From contig NZ_CAMDCK010000021.1 of NCBI RefSeq assembly GCF_945890115.1, positions 1-41,977 on the forward strand: a DNA stretch of 41,977 nt. The letters run 5' to 3'. Each line of letters begins with the position of its first letter. Position 1 is the first letter of the stretch. Positions 1 through 8,181 of this stretch are shown in pieces. Source of the stretch: Sphingorhabdus sp. EL138. GTDB taxonomy: Bacteria > Pseudomonadota > Alphaproteobacteria > Sphingomonadales > Sphingomonadaceae. The notes beneath the pieces are model-generated. The model searched no databases and was not told the origin of the DNA. It was given only the letters and a program-made list of their open reading frames with translations. A program made the translations under genes and the position numbers.

Positions 1-124
1 AAATTCTGAAATGCAGGCGCTCCTTCCAAAACTGCGCGAACTCAGGATGGGTTTGGACAAACTGCGCGACTAGGCTGTCGAACCATGTAATTATGTGCGG
101 CGACTTTTGGAAAGCGTGCCTGAC
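1..124 (-). other. Open frame running off the window edge, possible gene remnant
   Basis: On the minus strand an open frame of about 41 codons follows an in-frame stop at 125-127 and runs off the left edge of the window. It contains no ATG, GTG or TTG. The translation looks protein-like, with several aromatic residues and a W-F-D-S-L-V segment, but I do not recognise a family. It lies just downstream of the GH92 gene on the same strand. It may be the decayed or frameshifted 5' part of a gene whose body is outside the window, or chance. Positions 128-185 hold nothing I can support. Confidence 0.2.
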
Positions 125-185
125 CTAACAAACGTCCGCAAGTGGGTCGAGAGCGGACAAGCAGCTTTCGGTTCGAACTCAGAAA

Positions 186-2198
186 TTAGTTGCCGGTTGT
201 GAATTCGGAATGGGATATGGTGGTATCAACGATAGGCACACCATCAATTTGCAAACGGCCCTCAGCATCTCGGTTGAGAAATATCCGTTTCGACTTGCTC
301 GGTCGGATGATCGCGGACGGCACCTGCGGCTTAGTCACCACGTAATAAGGCTGCCCAGGCGTGATTGGATAAAGACCGAGCGTTGACCAGATGTACCAAG
401 CGCTCATCGTCCCAGCATCATCATCCATACCGTCGGCAGCGCCCTGTGGCGCGAGATCAAAACTGCGCCCGATAAAGGGCACGGCGCGCACGGCTGAATT
501 GGTATAGCGGTGTACGACTTCCTCTGTCAGATAACGACGTACAATGGTGGTGGATGCCCCACGGTCCCCGTCCCATGCCAATAGATACGGAACATGTATA
601 TCGGGCTGGTTCGTCATATTGAACAGATTGTCTGCAAAGAAGCGCGTTAGCTCTGGCTGAAACTGTTCCCCCATCGCAACCTTTAGCCATGGCAGGTCAA
701 ACACAGCTGCCCATCGATATTGGGCCAAGGTGCCCTGATAAAGCCCGCGCGCCTTTACGATATCTTGATCTGGCCCTAAATTTTTAAATGTTTCCAACCA
801 CATTGGGCGGTATGAAACGGCAAGCTGCCTGTGGCGCTCGGCAATCTTTGGTATCTTCAAATCATCCGCTAACTCAGCGACCGCCCAGTCATCATAGGCA
901 GCTTCGATCTGTTCATCGGGAGTGCCGCGCGCCAGGGTGTCGCTTTCAGCTGCCATGCCATTCAACGCCGCCTGCGCGTCAAAACCTAATATGCCCTTAC
1001 GCCGAAAATCTAACAGGGTGATACCAGAATGCTCAGTACGTACTGTCAAGAAGGGTTCATTCTGGGTGGCCCAGCGTTGTTTTCCGCTACCGTATAGTCT
1101 GACCAAAGAGCGCGCTATGTCCTGCGCACGTTGAGGATCAATAAGGGCTAGCAGCGGCATCTGCGTGCGATAATTATCCCACATGGCCCAGCTTGTATAA
1201 TGTTGCTCGCCGTTTTTGAGCACCGCAATTTGCCCGTCGCTACCTCTAAATCGACCATCGGGGTCCGCAATGGCTACAGGTGTTTGCATGACACGAAAGA
1301 GAGAACTGTAGAACAAAGCGCGCTCTTGACGGGTCCCTGTGATTTCGAGACGTTTAAATTCGCGGTTCCAGTTCGCGCGCGCCATTGAAACGATGTTATC
1401 AAATCTGCGCTGCCCCATCTCTGCTGATCGAACAATTGCAGCAGCAGCCGGATCGATAGAAGACAGACCAGTCTGAACCTCGATGGTATCCCCGGCCTTT
1501 ACAGTCAGCACCGTAGACGCCAGCTTATCCGATTCTCCCCGCCACTTCGCGTGAACTGTTCTGCCGCGATGCGCTAATCGCGTTGAAGAATGCAGATGAT
1601 ATGTCCCCGCATCGCAAACTGTGCCGGCCGAAAAACTGGCTTTTAACGCACCATCATCAGCTGAAGTCCATATTGCGGAACCATGCCGCGTATATTGCGC
1701 CGCAAAATTTACCGTCAATTCCATCTGACCGCTGCGGGGCACAGTGAAACGCATTGCACCAGCGCCGCGCGTTGCGGTCATTTCCGCTTGGATACCGGGA
1801 ACAGATGCATCCCCGCCATACGTCACGCGATAATAGCCAGCACTTGCCTTCTCGCTGGACTTGTCGATTTGCGCCAAAGCTGGATCGCCGACGTACGACA
1901 GCATGACGCGGACATCGCCACCTGCACCGCCACAGCCTACTCCAACGGCACGGGTATGCGAAAATCCTGCAATCTGGCTGGCTGCAAAATCATAGCCCGC
2001 ATGGTTTGCAGGCCGCGTATCAGGGCCGATTTGCACCATACCAAATGGTGCGACTGCAGCCGGGCTAAGCTGTCCAAAGTCAGCCAAAGTGCCAACAAAG
2101 GGGTTCACCAATTCAGCAGGCGTCTCCGCGCTTGCCGCGACAGAACACAGAAAGCCGCTGCAAGATACAGCGAACACAAGAACCTGGCGCATAATCAT
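186..2198 (-). CDS. GH92 family exported glycosidase (alpha-mannosidase family)
   Basis: The 670-residue protein has a signal peptide (residues 1-24, ending VAASA). It then shows the GH92 order: an N-terminal beta-sandwich with V-N-P-F-V-G-T at 31-37 and a C-terminal helical barrel with SWAMWDNYRTQ at 336-346 and DDAGTMSAWY at 593-602. GH92 enzymes are calcium-dependent exo-alpha-mannosidases acting in the periplasm or outside the cell. The position that normally holds the general-acid Glu (E-G-x-x-x-Q-Y) is Gln488 here (Y-Q-G-T-L-A-Q-Y), and the usual N-E-P is N530-Q531-P532. The protein is therefore either not a standard mannosidase or uses a substrate that needs no acid, such as a mannosyl phosphate. 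The start overlaps the upstream gene's stop (ATGA), implying translational coupling. Family call is firm; substrate is open. Confidence 0.88.
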   Translation of the reverse strand: MIMRQVLVFAVSCSGFLCSVAASAETPAELVNPFVGTLADFGQLSPAAVAPFGMVQIGPDTRPANHAGYDFAASQIAGFSHTRAVGVGCGGAGGDVRVMLSYVGDPALAQIDKSSEKASAGYYRVTYGGDASVPGIQAEMTATRGAGAMRFTVPRSGQMELTVNFAAQYTRHGSAIWTSADDGALKASFSAGTVCDAGTYHLHSSTRLAHRGRTVHAKWRGESDKLASTVLTVKAGDTIEVQTGLSSIDPAAAAIVRSAEMGQRRFDNIVSMARANWNREFKRLEITGTRQERALFYSSLFRVMQTPVAIADPDGRFRGSDGQIAVLKNGEQHYTSWAMWDNYRTQMPLLALIDPQRAQDIARSLVRLYGSGKQRWATQNEPFLTVRTEHSGITLLDFRRKGILGFDAQAALNGMAAESDTLARGTPDEQIEAAYDDWAVAELADDLKIPKIAERHRQLAVSYRPMWLETFKNLGPDQDIVKARGLYQGTLAQYRWAAVFDLPWLKVAMGEQFQPELTRFFADNLFNMTNQPDIHVPYLLAWDGDRGASTTIVRRYLTEEVVHRYTNSAVRAVPFIGRSFDLAPQGAADGMDDDAGTMSAWYIWSTLGLYPITPGQPYYVVTKPQVPSAIIRPSKSKRIFLNRDAEGRLQIDGVPIVDTTISHSEFTTGN

Positions 2199-3448
2199 GG
2201 GTCGAGCGGGTCAGTCACTTCGACATAAAATGCTGTTCGATCAGGGGTAAATAAGGCTGTGAATTTGTCAGGGCCAGCTTCCACCCGACCAGGCTGCACA
2301 CCCATTTCACGCATATTGCGGTCAAACAGTACATTGCTTTTGATATACTGAATTGTGAGGTGGTCGGACACAATCAGCGATGGGCGATCGGTGGGAACGC
2401 CCGTTGCGAAAAGTAGGCGCGCGCTATTGCGTAAATTGGTTGTCGTGTGGCGGGCGTGAGGTTCAATCAATATCCGGTTTGAAGGGATATTATGCAACTC
2501 CACCAAAAGGCGCTTCATCTCCACGGACTCGTTCGACTTTGTCCGGTTTGGATGAACGTTACCACCAGACACAATGACGAAAGGAGCCAGACCACGCACA
2601 AACATCTGTGCCGCAAGGCGAAGGCGTACATGCGCCAATGGGCCAGTTCCTGATTGAGGATCCTCTGGTCCATGTCCGAAAACAAGGATCGCCGGATATG
2701 CATATCGCGCCCAATTGGTGTTCGATATTTCCTTAACGGTCGCTGCATTCACTCCTTCCAACAAGGGTCTGAACGCGGCGGCCTCTGTTCGCTCATTCAT
2801 CATAAGCAATCCTGCTGCGAACCGCACAGCAGGTTGAAAAAATATATCGGTAGCCTGTGTTAGGCTAGCGGTCGCAACACTATGCACACGCATCAGGTTT
2901 GGAAATTCAGCACTTGTCGTGTCGAAAATCATCGAGTCGATTTTGGGATACATTGGCGCTTTGCCTTGCCCATATACCGCGATAACACGATTGTTGCCGC
3001 GCGCAGCATCCTGCCATGCCGCAGATAGCAAGTCCGCGTCATTCACAGCCTCATGCCGTGCGAAACGAGCTGATGGTCGCATATGCTGCTTTATCAAAGC
3101 ATCCGCCAGGTTGGACTGCTTCACTAAGCTTCGCAGTCTTAAATCAACCAATTTGATATCTTCGTCAGTCCAGACCCAAGCATCGGTAATGCACTGCGGA
3201 GCAGCTGTGCAGGCTTCAGCTGGCACACGCGCTGCACGCTCCAATGCCAAGCGCTGCAGAGCTGGATCGGCCGCCAACGATTCTTGCCAAGCAGGCAGGG
3301 CAAGAAAATAGGAAAACAATGGAAAAACCCGCGCTTCCAACGACTCATCTAGAACTGAATTATATCCTCGCGGATCTTGCGCTCTTGCCGAGGGAGGCGC
3401 TGCAATCAGCGCGGCGAAAAGCACAACAACCCATGACAGACAGCGCAT
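2195..3448 (-). CDS. Exported YdcF/SanA-like (DUF218) protein
   Basis: A 417-residue protein with a signal peptide (about residues 1-23, ending SARAQ). The C-terminal half carries the DUF218/YdcF pattern: an ILVFGHGP strand, VIVSGGNVHPNRTKSNES (the usual S-G-G followed by E-S), IEPHARHTTTNLRNS and LIVSDHLT. Proteins of this family (SanA, ElyC, YdcF) are linked to cell-envelope biology but their chemistry is mostly unknown. The N-terminal half is unrecognised. The gene ends inside the GH92 start codon and follows the TonB-dependent receptor on the same strand, so it probably belongs to one glycan-uptake operon. A role in processing the same glycan is inference only. Confidence 0.75.
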   Translation of the reverse strand: MRCLSWVVVLFAALIAAPPSARAQDPRGYNSVLDESLEARVFPLFSYFLALPAWQESLAADPALQRLALERAARVPAEACTAAPQCITDAWVWTDEDIKLVDLRLRSLVKQSNLADALIKQHMRPSARFARHEAVNDADLLSAAWQDAARGNNRVIAVYGQGKAPMYPKIDSMIFDTTSAEFPNLMRVHSVATASLTQATDIFFQPAVRFAAGLLMMNERTEAAAFRPLLEGVNAATVKEISNTNWARYAYPAILVFGHGPEDPQSGTGPLAHVRLRLAAQMFVRGLAPFVIVSGGNVHPNRTKSNESVEMKRLLVELHNIPSNRILIEPHARHTTTNLRNSARLLFATGVPTDRPSLIVSDHLTIQYIKSNVLFDRNMREMGVQPGRVEAGPDKFTALFTPDRTAFYVEVTDPLDP

Positions 3449-3487
3449 CGTTTTTTCGCCTTTTCATTCAAAATATATACAGCAGTC

Positions 3488-3520
3488 AACATCGGCGGTC
3501 AGGGAAGACCAGCCGATGTT
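3488..3520. terminator. Strong hairpin between receptor and DUF218 gene
   Basis: A perfect 9-bp stem (AACATCGGC / GCCGATGTT) is extended inward by GGTC/GACC around a 6-nt loop, with one unpaired A. It lies 40 nt downstream of the TonB-receptor stop and 40 nt upstream of the DUF218 start. No T-run follows it on either strand, so it is not a textbook Rho-independent terminator. It may be an attenuator or RNA-stability element that lowers expression of the two downstream genes relative to the receptor. Confidence 0.45.
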
Positions 3521-3560
3521 AACATTACTCAAAACACAGAAGTAAGCTTACGTTTTTCTA

Positions 3561-6110
3561 CTACCAACTTTTGCTGACGATTAGGCGGAAATTCCGACCG
3601 AATAGAGGTCTGCCGTATATTGCCTCAGAAGCATCTTGCCCCGCCAATTGGTCCGTACGCGGATTACCTTCAGTCAGGCCTTTTGCATTAGTCAGATTGT
3701 CACCGACAATTTGGAAGCGCCAGCTGCCTGTGGTGATCGCTGCGCTTGCCCCAAAAGTTTGATAGGCAGGCAATGACGTGCGGTTAAACAAGTCAACAAA
3801 ACGCTCACCCACAAAGTCATATTGGCCACGGATTTCCAAATTCGCGCCGCCCAAGTCGAAGTTAAATGTCGGACGAATGTTACCGAACAATTTGGGCTCA
3901 CGAATTATCTGGTTGCCGTTCACCGCACTTGGATCTGCGCCCGAGTTGTTTTCAAGGTTGCGATATTGTGGATCAGCAAAGGTTACCGATGCAGAAAGAT
4001 CGAACCAACTCGTTGGTGCAAAGCGCCCATCGACTTCAACACCTTTTGCGACAGCTTGGCCAACAAATGGAACTGTCTGGTCGTTACGGCCTGTCACCGG
4101 GTTAAACGCTACGAACGACGCATTAAAGGGATCGAAATCGGTATAAAACCCAGTCAAATAGATATACGACCGGCCAAAGTCCGCTTTTAAACCTGCTTCA
4201 TATTGACGCAGACGAGTCTTGATAATGGTTGGTGCAGCATTGAGCGCGATACCAGCGCCTGGTGGCACTTCAAGATTGGATACGCGACCATAAGCGCCGA
4301 TATTGTCGGCAAAATCGTAGCTTAATCCCACTGTCCAATTGGTAGCAGATGTGTCTAGATCCCGCGTTACCTTTTGGCCTGTGAAGCCGCGCGTATTGTC
4401 GTCCGCGAGCGTGCCTGCTTTACCGAGATTTACGCCGCCTGCCGAAAGTAAGGTATAACCTGAAAGGTTGATCCATTCTTTACGGATGCCCGCATCCAAC
4501 CGGAGATCAGGCGTAATTTCCCACGTGTCGTTTGCGTAGAATGCAATGACTTTACCATTGCTATCGCCATCGGTGAGCGTTGTTGAAGCGCGCAGTGTTC
4601 CATTGTCGGTAACATAACCCAAAATCTGGTTAGCGGCATTGTACGCTACCAAATCAAGGGTTCGAGGCTTGCCGGCCAATTCAAGTAGCATGTCATTGTA
4701 AACGGCAAAGGCCGTTGTTCCATAAATGGATCCATAGCCACCGATCTTAATGTCATGGGTGCCTAAGCCTGTCGCAAATTCTTTCGTGACGCTGAAGTCA
4801 GCTTGCGTCGAATTGAATTTCGCTTCGACTGCGCGGTACTGCGCAGACAATACAAGGCCGGAAGCTGTGCTGGGATCGTACAGCGTTGCGCCGTTCGTGC
4901 CCGCAATCGCATATCCAATGCGTGTGACTGGATTAGCCACCGAACCAAATGCGGTATTGGCTGCCGTTAGAAAGCCATTTGCAAAGGTAGTTGCCGTAGC
5001 TGGGTTTGTCGTTGAATAAAGCGCGTCAAAGCTGTTTTTACCGCTTGTGACTCCCATTTTGGCGGAGAACAAATAGCCACCAAAATCACCTTCATATTGC
5101 AACCCGACATTACCGAACCGCATGTGGCGGCCATTGGCCAGATCGCGACTTAATGTTTCAACTGCACCGGTGCCGGTCCGGTAACTCATGTTCAACCCAC
5201 GCAATGAAGGTGAAGAGGTGTTTCCGGTGTGGTAGTCAAGATACGGATTCAAAGAGATCGCTGGGTTGCGCGGATCTGCAACCGGGATCGGAAGATAAAA
5301 TAGATTCTTATCGTTGACGTATGTTCCCGTTAATTTGACAAAGCCGTTGGTCAATTCACGCTTTAAATTCGCACGGATCTGCCCACCTTGGTCGCTTGGA
5401 AATCCGCTGTCGCGGTAACCGTCATGGTGACGCAGAAAGCCGCCAATGGCAAAATATGTTTTCTCGCCCAGCTTGCCGGATTGCATGCCGTCGGTACGAT
5501 ACAGCCCGGTATCTCCAAGCGTTAATTGCGCCTTGCCCCGGGCCACTTCACCACCCGTTACCGTTATATTGTTGGCAATCGCGGCTGCGTTGCTGCTGTA
5601 AATCGGGGCCGGACCACCGCGCACGATTTCAACGCGCTCAGTCATAAGGTCGAACCGGTTCATGCCTTCGCCAGAGTTGAAGAAATACCCATCAATTTCG
5701 TGATATAGCGGCAAACCGTCCTGTTGAAAAATAAGATATCCCCGGTCGGTGGGGATACCACGGACACGCGTGATATTCTGAACTTCACCGCCTGTGGCTT
5801 CGATATGAATTCCAGGGACATTGCCAAGCAACTCTGCATAGTTTTTCGGCGCGGCGGCCAGTACATCGTCTTGCGACAGCGAATTGACGGCATACGAAAC
5901 ATCGAAACGGCGCTCTGCGCGCGCTGAGCCAGTAACAACGATCTGTGCGTTGTCATTATCGTCAGCATCGGTCTGTTCGACCTCGGCATTGCCGACAGAC
6001 TTTGTCGCTGCCATTGGCTGATCTGCAGCGACGGCTGGAGCTGTGTATGCAAGCAGACTGGTTGAGCCAAAAAGGCCAATAGTCAGTCGAAGATAGTTTC
6101 TAGAAATCAT
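3561..6110 (-). CDS. TonB-dependent outer-membrane receptor
   Basis: With the ATG at 6110 the product is 849 residues and begins with a clear signal peptide (MISRNYLRL... ending APAVAA). An AGGGA ribosome site lies 8 nt upstream, which favours this start over one 21 codons further up. A short acidic linker leads to IVVTGSARAERR and a plug domain (NVPGIHIEATGG, RGIPTDRGY, VEIVRGGPAPIYSS). The rest is a long beta-barrel ending in an aromatic residue (IVSKSW), typical of outer-membrane proteins. Such receptors import large or scarce ligands using TonB energy. Its place upstream of the GH92 gene suggests a mannose-containing glycan ligand rather than a siderophore, but the sequence alone cannot settle that. 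The 85-nt leader (6174-6258) is AT-rich and probably holds the promoter. Confidence 0.92.
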   Translation of the reverse strand: MISRNYLRLTIGLFGSTSLLAYTAPAVAADQPMAATKSVGNAEVEQTDADDNDNAQIVVTGSARAERRFDVSYAVNSLSQDDVLAAAPKNYAELLGNVPGIHIEATGGEVQNITRVRGIPTDRGYLIFQQDGLPLYHEIDGYFFNSGEGMNRFDLMTERVEIVRGGPAPIYSSNAAAIANNITVTGGEVARGKAQLTLGDTGLYRTDGMQSGKLGEKTYFAIGGFLRHHDGYRDSGFPSDQGGQIRANLKRELTNGFVKLTGTYVNDKNLFYLPIPVADPRNPAISLNPYLDYHTGNTSSPSLRGLNMSYRTGTGAVETLSRDLANGRHMRFGNVGLQYEGDFGGYLFSAKMGVTSGKNSFDALYSTTNPATATTFANGFLTAANTAFGSVANPVTRIGYAIAGTNGATLYDPSTASGLVLSAQYRAVEAKFNSTQADFSVTKEFATGLGTHDIKIGGYGSIYGTTAFAVYNDMLLELAGKPRTLDLVAYNAANQILGYVTDNGTLRASTTLTDGDSNGKVIAFYANDTWEITPDLRLDAGIRKEWINLSGYTLLSAGGVNLGKAGTLADDNTRGFTGQKVTRDLDTSATNWTVGLSYDFADNIGAYGRVSNLEVPPGAGIALNAAPTIIKTRLRQYEAGLKADFGRSYIYLTGFYTDFDPFNASFVAFNPVTGRNDQTVPFVGQAVAKGVEVDGRFAPTSWFDLSASVTFADPQYRNLENNSGADPSAVNGNQIIREPKLFGNIRPTFNFDLGGANLEIRGQYDFVGERFVDLFNRTSLPAYQTFGASAAITTGSWRFQIVGDNLTNAKGLTEGNPRTDQLAGQDASEAIYGRPLFGRNFRLIVSKSW

Positions 6111-6258
6111 TACGCGTCCCTGTTTTTGTGATACTTGAGCGCGCCATACGGGAGCTTTGCGTCTAATCGACATCTAATTTGCTTCAGCTGTATTTCAGAT
6201 TTAATATATATATTACAGACTTAGTCTTTATGCGGCTCCGCCACGCGCCGAAACATAA

Positions 6259-6972
6259 CTGACGAAGATACAGCGGTGTCGAAACTGCAATCTGCAGCCT
6301 GCGGGTCAACGACGTCGCGGCAAAATCTACAGTTATTATAGCTGCGCTGGCTGTAAGCTCGGCGGTCGGTCTGTTTGCAAGGGCGGCAACATACCGCTTG
6401 AAAAACTGGACGGGCTAATTCTGGACAATGTGACCCAGCAGCTATTTAATCCTGAGCGGATGGCCATAATTCTTGGGGCGCTCGTGAAGCGGACAAATAC
6501 CAAAGATGCTGCCGTAGATGATCGGCGGGGTCGGCTAGAAGCCGAACGCAAGGACAAACAAGAAAAGCTAGCCCGGCTTTACCGCGCCATCGAAGACGGC
6601 ATTGTAGAGCTCGACGACGACCTCAAAGTGCGAATCGCAACCATCAAGCAAGAACGCGACATCGTTCAAACCTCGCTTGATCGAATCCACGTGCAAGCTT
6701 CGACCAGCCAAGAATTGACACCTGACAGGATCGCGGCGTTCGCTAAACTTGCACAGGACAAACTGCTGAAGGGCGAGGCGCAGGCCCGCCGTGCATATTT
6801 GCGATCAATCATCACGCGCATCGAAGTGAGCAAAGAAAAGATCCGGATTATCGGGGATACCAACGTACTGGCAGGAGCGGTTTCAGGCCGAAAAGACGGC
6901 CCGCAAAATGTTCGCGGTTATGTTCGCAATTGGCGCGCCCTACAGGAGTCGAACCTGTGGCCTCAAGATTAG
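6259..6972 (+). pseudogene. C-terminal remnant of a large serine recombinase
   Basis: The frame is open from 6259 after a TAA at 6256. From about residue 19 it matches the zinc-ribbon region of resolvase-type large serine recombinases: G-K-I-Y-S-Y-Y-S-C, then G-C, then VCKGGNIPLEKLDGLILDNV. A coiled-coil segment rich in charged residues follows (about 6510-6720). The N-terminal catalytic resolvase domain and the recombinase domain are absent, so this is a truncated relic; the first usual start, GTG 6430, lies well inside the fragment. The last 14 codons or so read through the antisense strand of the tRNA-Arg gene and stop at TAG 6970-6972. This suggests the recombinase end once abutted an attachment site in that tRNA gene. 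The recombinase assignment is confident; how the rest was lost is unknown. Confidence 0.8.
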
Positions 6973-7007
6973 AAGTCTCGCGCTCTATCCAGCTGAGCTA
7001 AGGGCGC
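6931..7007 (-). tRNA. tRNA-Arg (anticodon UCU)
   Basis: Read on the minus strand, the 77-nt cloverleaf is complete. It has acceptor GCGCCCT/AGGGCGC, D-arm GCTC/GAGC, anticodon stem CGAGA/TCTTG (with an apparent terminal mismatch or wobble) around loop CTTCTAA with anticodon TCT, a 5-nt variable loop, T-arm ACAGG-TTCGACT-CCTGT, discriminator G and an encoded CCA. The serine recombinase remnant converges on its 3' end and terminates inside it. tRNA-Arg genes are common integration targets, which fits the neighbouring remnant. Confidence 0.96.
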
Positions 7008-7065
7008 GCGCTGTTTCGCGCAATAACGGCTTTGCGCGCGAACGCAAAGCTGCTTATGTCAAATT

Positions 7066-7797
7066 ATGCAGGACACTCCAATTATCTCCCAAAGCGCAAG
7101 TGACGTTGCTGGCCGCCAGTTTCGCTATTATGATTTTGTTATGGCGGCCTTTGTCGCCATTTTGTTGCTTTCCAACATCATCGGTGCAGCCAAGCCTGCG
7201 GCGCTGACAATATCGGGCGAGCAATGGATTTTTGGCGCTGGGATATTGTTCTTCCCCTTAGGCTACGTCATTGGCGACGTCCTGACAGAAGTCTATGGCT
7301 ATGCGCGCGCGCGTCGTGTCATCTGGGTTGGCTTTGTCGCGCTTGTGTTCATGGCCTTTATGAGCTGGGTTGTTGTTACCTTGCCGCCCGCACCCGGTTG
7401 GGAAGGGCAAGCGGCGTATGAAAGCGTGTTTGGACAAGTCTGGCGGATCGTCATTGCCTCCATCACCGCGTTTTGGGCGGGCGAGTTTGTAAACAGCTAT
7501 GTCATGGCACGTATGAAAATTTGGACTGCTGGAAAGCATTTATGGTCGCGCACCATTGGTTCAACGATTGTGGGGCAAGGCATCGATAGCCTCATTTTTT
7601 ATCCGCTCGCCTTTTGGGGGGTGTGGAGCAACGAGCAGGTTATCAGTGTTATGATTACCAACTGGCTGTTGAAAGTGGGCTGGGAAGTTGTGTTGACGCC
7701 CGTCACTTATGGCGTTGTTGGCTGGCTGAAGCGCAAAGAGGGCGTCGAGATTTTTGACCAAGATACAAATTTTTCGCCATTCAAAACAAAAATATAG
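7066..7797 (+). CDS. yhhQ: Queuosine precursor transporter, YhhQ/VUT family
   Basis: A 243-residue integral membrane protein with about six hydrophobic segments. Diagnostic YhhQ/DUF165 stretches are present: LLLSNIIGAAKP near residue 35, FPLGYVIGDVLTEVYGYARARR near 65, FVNSYVMARMKIWT near 145, and R-T-I-G-S-T-I-V-G-Q-G-I-D-S-L near 165. Family members import 7-cyano-7-deazaguanine across the inner membrane to make queuosine in tRNA. The start is the ATG at 7066; no strong ribosome site is visible. The gene follows tRNA-Arg, which is on the other strand, and is followed 6 nt later by a small membrane-protein gene, so the two probably share a transcript. Confidence 0.9.
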   Translation: MQDTPIISQSASDVAGRQFRYYDFVMAAFVAILLLSNIIGAAKPAALTISGEQWIFGAGILFFPLGYVIGDVLTEVYGYARARRVIWVGFVALVFMAFMSWVVVTLPPAPGWEGQAAYESVFGQVWRIVIASITAFWAGEFVNSYVMARMKIWTAGKHLWSRTIGSTIVGQGIDSLIFYPLAFWGVWSNEQVISVMITNWLLKVGWEVVLTPVTYGVVGWLKRKEGVEIFDQDTNFSPFKTKI

Positions 7798-7803
7798 GCC
7801 GTC

Positions 7804-8181
7804 ATGCAGGACCGTGTGCAGCTTCTGGCCGAGCATTGGGTTAGCTATAAAACCTGGCTGATCGAAACAGTTGGCCTGACCAATGATGCGATGCACGTTC
7901 ATGGGGCGCTTTTGATCTTATGCGTATCGGCTTTGGTGTTACGGCGCAGGCCCGACAGCCCGTGGTGCTGGTTAATCGTATTTGTCGCCCAGTTATTTAA
8001 TGAGTATGCCGATTTGAGGGGTGCAGCACCTGGCGAGGCTGTAATGGATGCAGCTTTGCATGACATTTACAACACCATGTTCTGGCCAACTGTGATCTTG
8101 ATATTGGGGCGTTTGTTATACCCGCGACAGAAAGCGGATCTCGTCAGGCCCACCGCGCCGTCAAGCGATTTGCCGCAATAA
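7804..8181 (+). CDS. Small membrane protein of unknown function
   Basis: A 125-residue protein with three hydrophobic stretches at about residues 30-47, 54-70 and 93-107, and a short hydrophilic C-terminal tail. It contains H-V-H-G and FNEYADLRG motifs between the segments, but I do not recognise a family with confidence. It starts 6 nt after the yhhQ stop and is probably co-transcribed with it. Its last 21 nt overlap the 3' end of purQ, which converges from the other strand, so neither gene has room for a separate terminator. Confidence 0.7.
   Translation: MQDRVQLLAEHWVSYKTWLIETVGLTNDAMHVHGALLILCVSALVLRRRPDSPWCWLIVFVAQLFNEYADLRGAAPGEAVMDAALHDIYNTMFWPTVILILGRLLYPRQKADLVRPTAPSSDLPQ

Noticed and set aside
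168-182. GGTTCGAACTC resembling a tRNA T-arm
   Set aside because: No matching T-stem, acceptor stem or anticodon arm can be folded around it.
6111-6173. Longer start for the TonB-dependent receptor
   Set aside because: It would add 21 residues in front of the signal peptide, whereas ATG 6110 has an AGGGA ribosome site at good spacing.
6908-7207. 99-codon frame with an S-R-T-C-G-L-K-I-R-S stretch
   Set aside because: This is the well-known false protein produced by reading the antisense strand of a tRNA gene; it then runs into the 5' part of yhhQ in another frame.
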